Positions 25,839 through 35,943 of a stretch of 64,000 nt of DNA are shown here, one piece after another. The position numbers were made by a program, and so were the translations under genes. The stretch is from Thomasclavelia spiroformis DSM 1552 (GTDB lineage: Bacteria > Bacillota_I > Bacilli_A > Erysipelotrichales > Coprobacillaceae). The notes under the pieces were generated by a model that saw only the letters and a program-made list of their open reading frames with translations, ran no database searches and was not told the origin of the DNA. Within the stretch, counting starts at the first letter, position 1, and every line of letters begins with the position of its first letter. The stretch lies in assembly GCF_025149465.1 (NCBI RefSeq), contig NZ_CP102275.1, forward strand, positions 2,031,596 to 2,095,595, written 5' to 3'.

Positions 25839-27123
25839 CTTTAAGATATTGATTTAATTCTTTTTGTAATTTTGTCAATGAAGTATCTAAATCATCATTG
25901 TTTAAAATAATCTGATCTACTCTTGTATTAATAAGATCTAGAGCCGATTCATATTTTTTAAATTTACCATGACTTGTTGTATTTTCCATGACTTCATTAA
26001 GTAAATTTAAACTCACCTGACTATCGCCTGACTCTTCTTTTAATAAATTAATTGTTGCCTTTGATTCGACAACTGTTTTTAAAGGTGATAAACCTTGAGA
26101 ATATTCAACTAATTTAGCTTGACTCTGTTGATTATATGTAAGGGTTTTAAGCAAATCCCACGCTAAACTGTCATGCTTACTGCGTGAAGAAATTCCCATT
26201 AGCAAAGTTGAAACTTCACTGTTTTCAACATTTTTAGCATGTGTAGGCATTTTTACACAATCCCATTCAAAGCGTGAATATTTTTTTATTTTCCATGGAT
26301 ATGGCTGATATGTTCGATACTGAGAAAGGGGCATTGGTGAAAAGGCTACCTGACCTTTATCAAACTCATCACTACTAACAATATGACCTTGATTTAAATT
26401 ATTTATTTTTTGAACAAATGTTATTGATTCTTTTACACTGTCTTGACTTAAATCACATTTTGTACCTTGATCATTAAATATTTGAATTCCATGACTATAT
26501 ATAGAGTCTAACCAATCATAATCATAGCAACCATATTGATCAATAATACCGTCATTATTACTATCACGAGTTACTTTTTGACATATTTCATAAAAATCAT
26601 CTAATGTCCAATCATTATTAGGTATTTCAATTCCTTCTTTTTGTAATAACGTTTTATTTACAAACATCAAGGTTGGATCACACTCATACGGTAATGCATA
26701 TTGATATCCATTATACGTTCCTGCCTCTAAAACACTTTTATAATATTCCTGTTCATCGAAATTTTTATCTTTAAGTATGTATGAATTAAGATTTTTTAAT
26801 GCTCCTATCGAACTTAATAAACTAAAATCTTCTTCTAAAATAATATAAACATCAGGAGTATCACCAGTTAAAATCTTATCTGCTAACCATGAAGAATAAT
26901 CTTCTTTTAAAATACCACTTTCATATTTTACCTTAACATTAGGATGAATTTCTTCAAATATTTTAATTGCATTATCTACAATTTGATTACTTTCACCACT
27001 AGGAACATCCCAGTTACTACCAGAAAAAACACCCAATTTTATAGTAATCTTTTCCGGTTGATAAATAATTGCCATAGCTATACAAACCGCTAAAATAAAT
27101 AAACCAATTATTTTTTTATTCAT
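25834..27123 (-). CDS. Membrane-anchored extracellular solute-binding protein (SBP_bac_1 type)
   Basis: About 429 residues. A single hydrophobic N-terminal segment (residues 4-20) without a lipobox Cys, then a family 1 sugar-binding fold: IFEEIHPNVKVKYESG, ADKILTGDTPDVYIIL, YALPYECDPTLMFVNKTLLQ. No ABC permease gene is near, so transport is unlikely. It is the last gene of the sensor operon, its start overlapping the regulator stop by 8 bp. By analogy to LevQ/LevT of S. mutans it should act as an extracellular co-receptor for the kinase; that is inference. Confidence 0.82.
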   Translation of the reverse strand: MNKKIIGLFILAVCIAMAIIYQPEKITIKLGVFSGSNWDVPSGESNQIVDNAIKIFEEIHPNVKVKYESGILKEDYSSWLADKILTGDTPDVYIILEEDFSLLSSIGALKNLNSYILKDKNFDEQEYYKSVLEAGTYNGYQYALPYECDPTLMFVNKTLLQKEGIEIPNNDWTLDDFYEICQKVTRDSNNDGIIDQYGCYDYDWLDSIYSHGIQIFNDQGTKCDLSQDSVKESITFVQKINNLNQGHIVSSDEFDKGQVAFSPMPLSQYRTYQPYPWKIKKYSRFEWDCVKMPTHAKNVENSEVSTLLMGISSRSKHDSLAWDLLKTLTYNQQSQAKLVEYSQGLSPLKTVVESKATINLLKEESGDSQVSLNLLNEVMENTTSHGKFKKYESALDLINTRVDQIILNNDDLDTSLTKLQKELNQYLKE

Positions 27124-27790
27124 CATCAACCCTCTTAGTTGTTTGCCCAGTTTGTACAGCCCAAATCGCTAATTGTGTACGATCTCTTAAATTTAATTTA
27201 GAAAGAATTGAACTTAAATAATTTCTAACTGTTCCTTCAGATAAATATAATTTTTGGGCAATTTCTTTATTTGAAAAACCATAACCAACTTGCTGTATAA
27301 CTTTCCATTCTGGTTTACTAATTTCATCAATATTTGTTTCATCAACTTGAATAGAATAATTATTTTGTGACATTTTAGAAAACATCCCAAAAACTTTGGT
27401 AGCAATATCAGGATTTATCATTCCACCTCCACGGTAAACTGTTAAAATTGATTGATATAGCTCATCCATGCCCACACCTTTCAACAAATAACCACTTGCA
27501 CCATACTTCAAAGCACTAAACACAAAATCATCATCATCAAAAGTTGTCAAAATAATAATTTTAGTATTAGGATACTGTTCTTTAACCGCTTTAGTACAAA
27601 CTACCCCATCCATACGTGGCATACGAATATCCATTAAAATCACATCAACTGATTCCCTTTTTAAAATATCTAAAACTTCTAATCCATCAGCAGCAATATT
27701 AACAACTTGAATATCTTCATGGGTACCTAAAACAATTTTTAACGATTCTCTTATCAATTCCTGGTCATCTGCTATAACAACTTTAATCAT
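27116..27790 (-). CDS. Response regulator, NarL/FixJ family
   Basis: 224 residues. Receiver domain at 1-120 with acidic pocket IADDQ, phospho-acceptor Asp in VILMDIRMPRMDG, Thr in IILTTF and Lys in YLLKGVG. A LuxR-type helix-turn-helix at 155-215: VIQQVGYGFSNKEIAQKLYL, SEGTVRNYLSSILSKL. The start at 27790 follows AAGAGG; the gene overlaps the kinase stop by 8 bp. It corresponds in role to LevR of the S. mutans four-component system. The 12-bp palindrome shared by the PTS and fructanase promoters is its probable target. Confidence 0.92.
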   Translation of the reverse strand: MIKVVIADDQELIRESLKIVLGTHEDIQVVNIAADGLEVLDILKRESVDVILMDIRMPRMDGVVCTKAVKEQYPNTKIIILTTFDDDDFVFSALKYGASGYLLKGVGMDELYQSILTVYRGGGMINPDIATKVFGMFSKMSQNNYSIQVDETNIDEISKPEWKVIQQVGYGFSNKEIAQKLYLSEGTVRNYLSSILSKLNLRDRTQLAIWAVQTGQTTKRVDDE

Positions 27791-29090
27791 ATCTTTCACC
27801 TCTTCCTATTGGTATTTTAACTTCTGTTAAAAAACCATCATGTCCATCATATATAACTTCGCCATTAATAATTGCTACTCTTTCTTGCATTTGCTTTAAA
27901 CCAAATCCATAATGAATTTCTTTACAGCCAATCCCATCATCTTTTATTTTTAAATACAATAAATTTTCATATTCAAAAATTTCAATATCAATGCATTTTG
28001 CTCTTCCATGGCGCATTGCATTAGTTATACTTTCTTGAATTATTCGAAATAATATATCTTCAGTAGTATTTTCTAAATCAAGTTTATCAATTTGATAATG
28101 TAAATTAATTACTAAATCACTCAAATTTGTAAATTCATCAATCATTGTTTCAATAGCTCCCTTAAAACTATTAGCTTCTAAAGCACCTGGACGTAATTTA
28201 TTTAGGGAATTACGAACATCACTAATTCCTTGGCGAACAACTTTTGAAACAAGTTGTAGTTGCTGTTTGGTTGTTTGAGGATTAATATCAATCATTGCTA
28301 TACATGCGTCAATTCCAGCCGCAATCCCTGTTAGTGCATGTCCTAAAGTATCATGAATTTCACGTGCAAGTCTCTTTCTTTCATTATTTTCACCAATCTT
28401 TTCAGTAATAGCTGCATAATTTTGTAATTCCTGATTTACTTGATTAATCATATCTAATTCTTTAGAAATATTTTCATTTTCCTGAATTTGATCAGCAATA
28501 TATAATACCGTAGAGGCAACAAATAATAATATATTTAATGTCTCTAACAAATTTTTGCTTACCATTAACATACCTGTCATTGAAGCTTCACAAGCTTCAA
28601 AATAAGCCTGAGGATTAGGGATAGAAATAAACATCGAAAAAATATCATAATTAGAAATTAAATATATTATTACTAATGCTAATAAAAACCATTTTGTTTT
28701 TTCATTTTTAAAATGATAAATACAGTCACTAAATACCAATAAAATAATTCCATTATAACTCATATTCAACAAATAAATTATAACAAAGCAAATAACTAAT
28801 TCCAAAACATTATAAAAAATATGAAATTTATTATTTATAATTTTGTTTTCATTGTGATAATAAATCATAAAAACAAGTACTAGGTATAATAAAATTGAAA
28901 CTAAAAGCACAAAAAGAGGATTTCTTGGTATACTATTAACAGTATCTAAAAAATTTCTTGATAATTGATTTGTAATTATATATTTTGTTGTAAATAAAAA
29001 AACAAATCCATAAAATATAACAATTATTAAATTCAATAAAATCATTAAATATCTAACTGACGATAAAGACTGAAAATAATTTTTATTCAT
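27783..29090 (-). CDS. Sensor histidine kinase, HisKA_3 (NarL-partner) type
   Basis: 435 residues. Five to six membrane segments occupy residues 10-205, with little extracellular domain, so ligand sensing probably depends on the binding proteins next door. The dimerisation segment has the phosphorylated His in RLAREIHDTLGHALTGIAAG; the ATPase domain has FRIIQESITNAMRHG, DDGIG and YGFGLKQMQERV. The ATG at 29090 overlaps the stop of the upstream sugar-binding protein (TAATG), a sign of tight coupling. Confidence 0.9.
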   Translation of the reverse strand: MNKNYFQSLSSVRYLMILLNLIIVIFYGFVFLFTTKYIITNQLSRNFLDTVNSIPRNPLFVLLVSILLYLVLVFMIYYHNENKIINNKFHIFYNVLELVICFVIIYLLNMSYNGIILLVFSDCIYHFKNEKTKWFLLALVIIYLISNYDIFSMFISIPNPQAYFEACEASMTGMLMVSKNLLETLNILLFVASTVLYIADQIQENENISKELDMINQVNQELQNYAAITEKIGENNERKRLAREIHDTLGHALTGIAAGIDACIAMIDINPQTTKQQLQLVSKVVRQGISDVRNSLNKLRPGALEANSFKGAIETMIDEFTNLSDLVINLHYQIDKLDLENTTEDILFRIIQESITNAMRHGRAKCIDIEIFEYENLLYLKIKDDGIGCKEIHYGFGLKQMQERVAIINGEVIYDGHDGFLTEVKIPIGRGERYD

Positions 29091-30040
29091 TACTGCCACC
29101 CCGTTTTATTAAACTGTGCAATGTTCTCTTTAGTAATAATTTCTACTGGTATAACAATATTTGAACCAATCTCTTTACCTGATAATAAATCATACATATT
29201 TTTTGCAGCTATTTTACCTATTGAAATTGGTGATTGTGCTACTGTTCCAGCTACCATCGGACTTTCTTCGATTAATGATTTAATATCAGGAGTTCCGTCA
29301 ACTCCATATACCATCACATCTTCATATCCCATTGATTCCAATGCTGCCAATGCTCCTAAGGCACTAGGATCATTTAATGCCATTACAACATCAACCTCTG
29401 GTGTTTCTTTTAAAATTCTTTGCATAACCGGCATTGCTTTTTCTAATTGTCCCTTACATTCTCCTTGATTAATAATTTTATATTCTGAATGAGCATCAAT
29501 TGTATCTAAAAAACCTTCAATTCTTTGTTTGGCAGATAAAGCCGTTGTATGCTTTAGTAATACTATATTAGCACTTTTCAATTTACTCATCATATCTTTT
29601 GCACATTGTACACCAGCATTATAATTATCTGAAACTACCGTACAATTGACCAAATCTTTATTTGTAACCGGTGCATCGACTGTAATAATTGGAATATGCG
29701 CTTTTTTAGCAGCTTTCAATGCTGGTTCAATTTTTTTAGCATCAATTGGATTAATAAATATTCCATCTACTTTTTGTTCAATAAATGAATAAATCTGTTC
29801 ATTTTGCTTATCAATATCTAATTGAGGATCTAGTGTAATTAATCGATCACCATTTTTCTCAATATTTTTTTTCAATTCATTATTAATTATTTCATAAAAA
29901 GGATTATTCATCGTCATATATGTAACACCAAATACCCTATGACCATTTATTGGCATAACATAAAATAAATAAGCAATAATAAATACAATTATAGTAAGTA
30001 AAGTTACGATTGACAAAAAAATTTTTCGATTAAATTGCAA
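29090..30040 (-). CDS. Sugar-binding protein, Peripla_BP_4 (ribose/RbsB-like) type
   Basis: 316 residues. An N-terminal membrane anchor (residues 7-29) precedes a type I periplasmic-binding fold: MTMNNPFYEIINNELKKNIE, DGIFINPIDAKKIEPALKAA, IPIITVDAP, VVSDNYNAGVQCAKDM and VYGVDGTPDIKSLI. The start is TTG at 30040, supported by GGAGGG seven bases upstream. First gene of the sensor operon. With no ABC transporter in sight, it most likely presents sugar to the kinase that follows (LevQ/LevT-like role). Confidence 0.85.
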   Translation of the reverse strand: MQFNRKIFLSIVTLLTIIVFIIAYLFYVMPINGHRVFGVTYMTMNNPFYEIINNELKKNIEKNGDRLITLDPQLDIDKQNEQIYSFIEQKVDGIFINPIDAKKIEPALKAAKKAHIPIITVDAPVTNKDLVNCTVVSDNYNAGVQCAKDMMSKLKSANIVLLKHTTALSAKQRIEGFLDTIDAHSEYKIINQGECKGQLEKAMPVMQRILKETPEVDVVMALNDPSALGALAALESMGYEDVMVYGVDGTPDIKSLIEESPMVAGTVAQSPISIGKIAAKNMYDLLSGKEIGSNIVIPVEIITKENIAQFNKTGWQ

Positions 30041-30163
30041 AATTTATCCCTCCTTATCACCTTTGATATCATTATTTTAACATGTCTATTTACAATAATA
30101 AAATACTAAATTGATAATCAAAAAGTTCTGCTAAAATTAAATATTAAAACTTCAAGATATATA

Positions 30164-30197
30164 AAAAGGATGCTTTCTTTTATCTAAGAAAACACCC
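30164..30197 (-). terminator. Terminator of the fructanase gene
   Basis: On the - strand GGGTGTTTTCTT pairs with AAGAAAGCATCC (12 bp, G-U pairs included), followed by TTTTT. It lies 14 bp past the stop codon. Confidence 0.85.
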
Positions 30198-30210
30198 AAT
30201 TATTTAATTC

Positions 30211-33200
30211 TTATTGTTTTTCTTTTCTTTTCAATACTGCATATCCAGCTACACTTAATAATGCTAATCCAGCGAACATTGCAACTAAACCATTGTCTCC
30301 CGTTTTTACACTTGCAGTATCCCCTTTACTTATTTGTGTTTTTACTGTGTTATCAGTTGTTACTGTTTGTAATTGGGCAATTGCTTTTATAAGAACATCT
30401 TTTGCATTATCAACTTCTTCTTGAGTTACATTTGGATTAGCAAATACATTTTTAGCATTATTTAATGCTTCTTGCATAATATTCCATGAATCTGCAGTAT
30501 AATTTGCAACGTTTAATCCCTCTGCTTTATTAATTAAATCTTCTAATAAATCTTTATTAGGAATTAATCTTAAGTTCAAGAATGCTGTTACTAATTCTTT
30601 GTATGCAGAATCTACTTCTTCTTGCATAGCATTTTCATTTGCTAATACTACTTTTGCATTAGCTAATTTTTCTGCAAATGATTCCCAAGTAGCTGGTGTA
30701 TTTACATTAGCTTCTAAGTCATTTACTTTATTAATAAATGCTTCTACTGTTGCTTTATCACCTTTTACAAAGTCTAACATATGCATTGCACTTGCAAGTC
30801 TGTCAAATGCATTATTTACTTCAACTTGTGAAGCACTTGCATTATCGTAAACTGCATTAGCTTCTTGTAATGCCACTTTGAATTCTTCTACTACTGCTGG
30901 TACTACATTTTCTAAATCTTCATTTGTGATTACATTTGCTAAATCAATTGCAATTTTTAATGCCGTTTTGTTGATACTATTGATTGGAATTAAATTTTCA
31001 ATAGCTAACTGTAAATTTAAATATGCTGTATCAATTTCTTTTTGACTACTATCATCATTACTCAATACTTCTTTAGCATTTGCTAATACTTTCAAGTATT
31101 CTTGATAACTAACTGATGTATAATCTTTTTCATCATATGTTTTAGCTACTAAATCAGCTAAAGCTTTATTTGAACGAGTTATTACTTTTACAGTTGTTGT
31201 AACACCATTTGCAATTGTTCCTGTTACGCTATAAGTATCTGGCACATTAACATCAATTGTATCTAAATTCCATGTAATTTCTGCCATTTCTTTTTTATTT
31301 AAATTATCATCCCCAGCAACTGTTACCATTGTTGGTAAAAGTGCTTTGATATCTTCTAAATTAGCATTGATAGATGGGTATAGATCAGGTATTTTAGATG
31401 TTATTTGAGTTATTGGTGTATCTGTTGTAACGTAGAAATTTTGATATTTAGCATTTGTATTAAATATTCCTAAACCTACATAACCTTCATCATATTGGCG
31501 ATCAGATTCACTAATTACATGATTTATGTATTCTACACCATTTACTAATGCAACAATTTTATTATCATCAACATTAATTTCCATATGATATTTGTTGTCA
31601 GGTGCTATTGCTAAATTATTTGTACTTGTAAATGTATAATCATCTTTAAAATCAAATAAACGTACTGTATTTCCATTTAATTGTAATGAATAACATCCAT
31701 CCCATACATTTTTTGTTTGTGATTGGAAAATAAAATTTAATATACCTGTTTGATATGTAGCATCAATTTCATATTTAAATTTATTTGTACTAATTTTATT
31801 AGCAAACATGAATCCATTGTCATTATGACTTGCTATATATGTTTCATCATCAACATACCAGTTACCACCTACAGCTTCAAAATCGCTTAAGTTTGTTTTA
31901 AAATTATTTTCATAAATATGAACAGAACATTTTTTTGTAATATTTGGATTTTGTTTAGCTGCAACAGTGATTGTTGCTTCACCGGCTTTCAATGCTTTTA
32001 ATGTAGCTTGACTACCATTTTGTTCTAACGAAATAACATCATTATTATCAACTGTATAAATTAAATCTTGAGATAATTCAGCTGGTGAAACCCAACTATT
32101 TAATGTAAACTCATCACCTACATAGCCATTGATATTAGTTTTATCAATTCCTACAGATAGAGGTTTAGTTGGTGTTAATTTATCTGTCCAAATTGTTTTC
32201 ATTGGATATATTGTAATATTTCCAGTAGCATTACCATCTATACTATAGACACTTAAACCTTTACTTACTGGACTAGCAAAAATTTGCATTGCTCCTGCAA
32301 CTGTATAATCATTTGTAAATACTTCTACAGAACTGCGATCAACATAAATATGTAAATCAATTGAACCATCAGCATTCAATTCAACATTTTGACTACATAC
32401 ATTAAGTCGTTCACCTTCAACAACGATAACTCCTGATTTTAAACGATCAATAGTTAACTGTTTATTTTCTAGATTATATTTAATAACTGTTTCTTGATCA
32501 TAACCTGTTCTAACTTTAAAACCTACTTCACTACATGTACTATCTGGTTTTAAATTTGCAACAATTTCATAACTATCACCACTAAAATTATTTAATGGAT
32601 TATTTGTTTCATTAATAGTAACGCCATTTAATTCAACTTTATTTGCTTCATCTCTTAATGTTTTATATTCATCGATTGGTGTTTGAGTTAAATAATATTT
32701 CCCATAACTATCCTTCTTGATTCCTAATCTTAACTGTAAATTATATGTTCCGTTAAAAATAGTATTACCATTAGCATTAGGAATTGCATTATTAAAACCA
32801 CTGTCCCAAGTATTCATCCAATTTATTGCAATAATATCTTGAGCTTTAAAGTTTTCTGCAGTTCCAAAATCTCCCCTATAATATGTCATTGCTGCATATG
32901 AATCAGGACCAAAATTCATAATTCCATCATTATCTTCATTTCCCATTCCATCAGCATTAGTACTTGCATATTGTTCATCAGGAACAAAAGACCATTTACC
33001 ATTAACTTGTTTAAAATCACCTATTTTATATTTTCTTCCTCCACGATCTAAAACCCATTTAACTTCGCCTGTTTCTTGATTATTTTCATCTTTAACTACT
33101 AATGGATATAAATCCGGACATTCAGTATGTAAATCTCCATAAACTGATTCAACTTGCCAATTAACCAAATCATCTGATGAATATATTCTTAGTGGTCCTC

Positions 33201-35220
33201 CAGCTATTACCATAAACCACTTATTTTCATATCTAAATACTTTTGGATCTCTAAATGCAGTATTTTTTAAAGAATCATCTGTCCAATTAATTAAAACTTT
33301 TCCTTCATCATATTTATAAAAAGTTTCACCATCTTTACTATAAGCTGCAGTAATTTTTTGAACATCACTACCATTACCACCATTAGAAGTAATAAAGAAT
33401 ACAAGTCTTTCCTCACCTTCATTAAATATTGCTGGTGCTGTTTCATGATCAGCAATTACTGCACACCCTGAAAACATTGTTCCATATTCATCTGGATAAA
33501 ATTGAATTGGCTGTTCTTCCCAATGAATCAAATCTGTACTTGTCGCATGAGCCCAATGCATTGGTCCCCAATTTGGCGAATCATAGTATTGGTAAAATAA
33601 ATGATATTTTCCTTTATAATATACTAGTCCACATGGATCATTACCCCATCCATTTTTTACAGAATAGTGGTATTGACCACGATAATCTTCATTATAGTAT
33701 GATTCATCAACTTGCATACGATGTACACGGATTCGATATAAAACTTTTGCATTTCCATTTCTTACTGTTAATGTATAAGTTTGTAAATCTTTTGTAACTG
33801 GTAAATTATTAATATCGACAATTTCTCCATTTTCATTAGTCGCAACAATTTCACTATCATTTTTAATTTCCGGAATTAAACTTACTGCTGTAGTACTATT
33901 TGTAACATATGTAATGTAAACATATTGACCTTTAGAAAATGCAATTTGTTTATCAACTTTACCATTAATACTTTCAACACTCAAATCATCTAATTGAGGT
34001 GAATTAGTATCATCTATAGGTGTATATTCAATATTTTGATATGTTACATTGCCATTCCAAGTAAGTAAACCAAACTTACCACTTGTAAGAGCATCATTTT
34101 GTCCATAATGAGAATCCTCATTACGATCATTCATTGTATAATCAGCTGTATTTATTACAAGTTGACCATTGATATAATAAACAATATGTTTATCAATAAC
34201 AGTTATTTTTAAATGATACTCATTATTTTCATCTAATGCGATAAATTGTGATTTAGCTAAATCATAATTGTCATCTTGTCCAAATTTAAATAGCCTTACT
34301 TCTCCACTTGCACCATTAATATTTGCTACATACATACTTTTATTATTTAAATCTTCACTTGCTCTAAACACTAATGATGCTGCACCACAACGTTCGTTAA
34401 ACTTAACATCTGCCTCATAAACAAAGTTATCTCCATCTGTTTCACTTAACAAAAACACATCATTTACTCCATTAGAATTTCCTGTAATTCCAATATCACT
34501 AATTGGATAATTGTCATTTTCTTTAATACCATCTAAGTTTGTCTTTAAATTATCAGAATTACTAGTATCTGTAATTTTAATATTACTAAATAAAGCACTA
34601 CTATCAAATGTCAATAATCCTATATATCCACCACTCCAATTATCAACTTTACCTGTTTTAATAACTTCATTAGTAACGTTATTTGATAACTTAAAAACAT
34701 AATTACCTATTTCATCAAATTCAATATACATATGAACTGTATCACTAAAATCAATTGAACTAGCTTCATCACTTGTAATGTAAGCGTAATTTGTAACATC
34801 ATTTTCTACTTTAAATAATCGAGCACGATTTTGTGTATCCTCAGTATTAAAACTAATCGCATACCAAGAATTAGTAACATTTTCTTGATCTGCAACTCCT
34901 ATTACTAATCCTGCACTAATCCCATCAATAAGTTTTACATCCCCTTCATAAATAAAGCTGTTATATTTATTTTCTTCATTTAATAAAGCATGATGATCAT
35001 CATTATTTTTTTTGCTCAACATGACACCATCTTCATTTGATGTAACTTCACCATTACTCTTAGAAACAAAATTTGATAATTCTTTTGCTTCTAATTTGCT
35101 TTCAAATGTTCCATCAGGAACATCAGTTTTTTCATCTGGCATATTAAATGCATTTACAAACGTTAGATTTGTAAAAAACATCGAAAAAACTAATATAAAA
35201 CTCAATACTTTCTTTATCAT
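30211..35220 (-). CDS. Giant surface-anchored GH32 fructanase
   Basis: 1669 residues. Signal peptide at 1-24. Two concanavalin-like domains fill about 35-400. The GH32 catalytic part starts near 508: WGNDPCGLVYYKGKYHLFYQ (nucleophile Asp ~527; the common Asn is Cys here), FRDPKVFRY (~657) and TECPDLYPL (acid/base Glu ~702), followed by its beta-sandwich. Next come a bacterial Ig-like domain (~1023-1100), another concanavalin-like domain, a second Ig-like domain, four FIVAR repeats (~1357-1627) and a KTGD-hydrophobic-KRKEKQ tail. It should release fructose from fructans such as levan or inulin at the cell wall. Preceded by a cre site and the operator shared with the PTS; the functional counterpart of streptococcal FruA. 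Confidence 0.9.
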   Translation of the reverse strand: MIKKVLSFILVFSMFFTNLTFVNAFNMPDEKTDVPDGTFESKLEAKELSNFVSKSNGEVTSNEDGVMLSKKNNDDHHALLNEENKYNSFIYEGDVKLIDGISAGLVIGVADQENVTNSWYAISFNTEDTQNRARLFKVENDVTNYAYITSDEASSIDFSDTVHMYIEFDEIGNYVFKLSNNVTNEVIKTGKVDNWSGGYIGLLTFDSSALFSNIKITDTSNSDNLKTNLDGIKENDNYPISDIGITGNSNGVNDVFLLSETDGDNFVYEADVKFNERCGAASLVFRASEDLNNKSMYVANINGASGEVRLFKFGQDDNYDLAKSQFIALDENNEYHLKITVIDKHIVYYINGQLVINTADYTMNDRNEDSHYGQNDALTSGKFGLLTWNGNVTYQNIEYTPIDDTNSPQLDDLSVESINGKVDKQIAFSKGQYVYITYVTNSTTAVSLIPEIKNDSEIVATNENGEIVDINNLPVTKDLQTYTLTVRNGNAKVLYRIRVHRMQVDESYYNEDYRGQYHYSVKNGWGNDPCGLVYYKGKYHLFYQYYDSPNWGPMHWAHATSTDLIHWEEQPIQFYPDEYGTMFSGCAVIADHETAPAIFNEGEERLVFFITSNGGNGSDVQKITAAYSKDGETFYKYDEGKVLINWTDDSLKNTAFRDPKVFRYENKWFMVIAGGPLRIYSSDDLVNWQVESVYGDLHTECPDLYPLVVKDENNQETGEVKWVLDRGGRKYKIGDFKQVNGKWSFVPDEQYASTNADGMGNEDNDGIMNFGPDSYAAMTYYRGDFGTAENFKAQDIIAINWMNTWDSGFNNAIPNANGNTIFNGTYNLQLRLGIKKDSYGKYYLTQTPIDEYKTLRDEANKVELNGVTINETNNPLNNFSGDSYEIVANLKPDSTCSEVGFKVRTGYDQETVIKYNLENKQLTIDRLKSGVIVVEGERLNVCSQNVELNADGSIDLHIYVDRSSVEVFTNDYTVAGAMQIFASPVSKGLSVYSIDGNATGNITIYPMKTIWTDKLTPTKPLSVGIDKTNINGYVGDEFTLNSWVSPAELSQDLIYTVDNNDVISLEQNGSQATLKALKAGEATITVAAKQNPNITKKCSVHIYENNFKTNLSDFEAVGGNWYVDDETYIASHNDNGFMFANKISTNKFKYEIDATYQTGILNFIFQSQTKNVWDGCYSLQLNGNTVRLFDFKDDYTFTSTNNLAIAPDNKYHMEINVDDNKIVALVNGVEYINHVISESDRQYDEGYVGLGIFNTNAKYQNFYVTTDTPITQITSKIPDLYPSINANLEDIKALLPTMVTVAGDDNLNKKEMAEITWNLDTIDVNVPDTYSVTGTIANGVTTTVKVITRSNKALADLVAKTYDEKDYTSVSYQEYLKVLANAKEVLSNDDSSQKEIDTAYLNLQLAIENLIPINSINKTALKIAIDLANVITNEDLENVVPAVVEEFKVALQEANAVYDNASASQVEVNNAFDRLASAMHMLDFVKGDKATVEAFINKVNDLEANVNTPATWESFAEKLANAKVVLANENAMQEEVDSAYKELVTAFLNLRLIPNKDLLEDLINKAEGLNVANYTADSWNIMQEALNNAKNVFANPNVTQEEVDNAKDVLIKAIAQLQTVTTDNTVKTQISKGDTASVKTGDNGLVAMFAGLALLSVAGYAVLKRKEKQ
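30520..30960 (-). repeat. FIVAR-coding DNA repeat, copy 1
   Basis: This segment is strongly similar at DNA level to 52485-52930 and 60540-60990. For instance, GGAATTAATCTTAAGTTCAA and the following bases are the same in all three. It encodes DKxALxxFIxKVxxLE and ALKIAxDLANxIT-type FIVAR modules. Confidence 0.8.
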
Positions 35221-35240
35221 ATTTTTCCCCTTTCTTTTTT

Positions 35241-35254
35241 GGAAACCGCTTACA
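35241..35254 (-). promoter_or_regulatory. Candidate CcpA (cre) site of the fructanase gene
   Basis: TGTAAGCGGTTTCC on the - strand matches TGWAANCGNTNWCA except the last base. It lies 20 bp before the start codon, directly upstream of the GAAAGGGG ribosome-binding site, a roadblock position. Confidence 0.75.
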
Positions 35255-35287
35255 TGGTTATTATATAATTATTAGTTTGATTAGTAA

Positions 35288-35323
35288 TGTATAATATGTA
35301 ACATTTTTACATGACAAATGTCA
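35288..35323 (-). promoter_or_regulatory. Fructanase promoter with palindromic operator
   Basis: TGACAAATGTCA at 35312-35323 is the same palindrome as at 25804-25815. On the - strand its TTGTCA half is followed after 17 bp by TTATAC, so it forms or covers the -35 element. The rest of 35324-35414 holds no feature. Confidence 0.7.
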
Positions 35324-35414
35324 CATAGAATAATACTATAGTAATCAAAATAAAAAACTGGAAGATTACTCCTCCACCTTATCTAAATCAAATTATTTTA
35401 AATTACATATAAAA

Positions 35415-35603
35415 TAAGTAAATTTAATAAAAATAAAACTAGCGATAATTTTTTGCACAGTTTTTTATCCATATTTTCCTCATTAATTAAAAGCAATACC
35501 TCATTAGAAATAATAGTCAAAGCATTCAACAATACTAATATTTATTTTTTTTAAAAAAATTATAGTATATTTTTACTTAACTCTATAATTATTTTTACTA
35601 TTA
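35415..35603. repeat. Degenerate noncoding repeat, copy A
   Basis: Roughly 190 bp alignable by eye to 38864-39061 (for example AAAAGCAATACCT and TATTATTTTTAC-type blocks shared in the same order). No gene is visible here or in 35604-35943, which is AT-rich and contains only short random frames. Confidence 0.5.
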
Positions 35604-35943
35604 AATATTTGATAGTTAAAAGTCAAACACATCAAAAAACATTGAAATACACTTTATTTTTATCAATATTTTTAATTACATACTGTAGGTTATCATAGCT
35701 TATAACATAATATTTTAAAAAAGCATTTGATATATGGTTAAAAAAACTAAAAATTTTAAATTCATTTATACTATCAAAGATACTTACTCTTACAAATCTC
35801 GCACTACTAAAATAATTTACGCATATTTGATACAAAAGCAAAACTTTTGTATACCAACATGTTCTTTACTTTTTATATTGTTTCAACTTGTAAAGATATC
35901 ATTATACAAAATACATCTCATCATCAATACCTTTTAAATATTC

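Noticed and set aside
25834..30040. Reading the two solute-binding proteins as parts of an ABC sugar importer
   Set aside because: No permease or ATPase gene is adjacent; both are overlapped with two-component genes, which fits co-receptors better.
35632..35841. 69-codon Phe/Tyr-rich frame upstream of the fructanase
   Set aside because: Composition is that of random AT-rich DNA, without ribosome-binding site or homology I can name.
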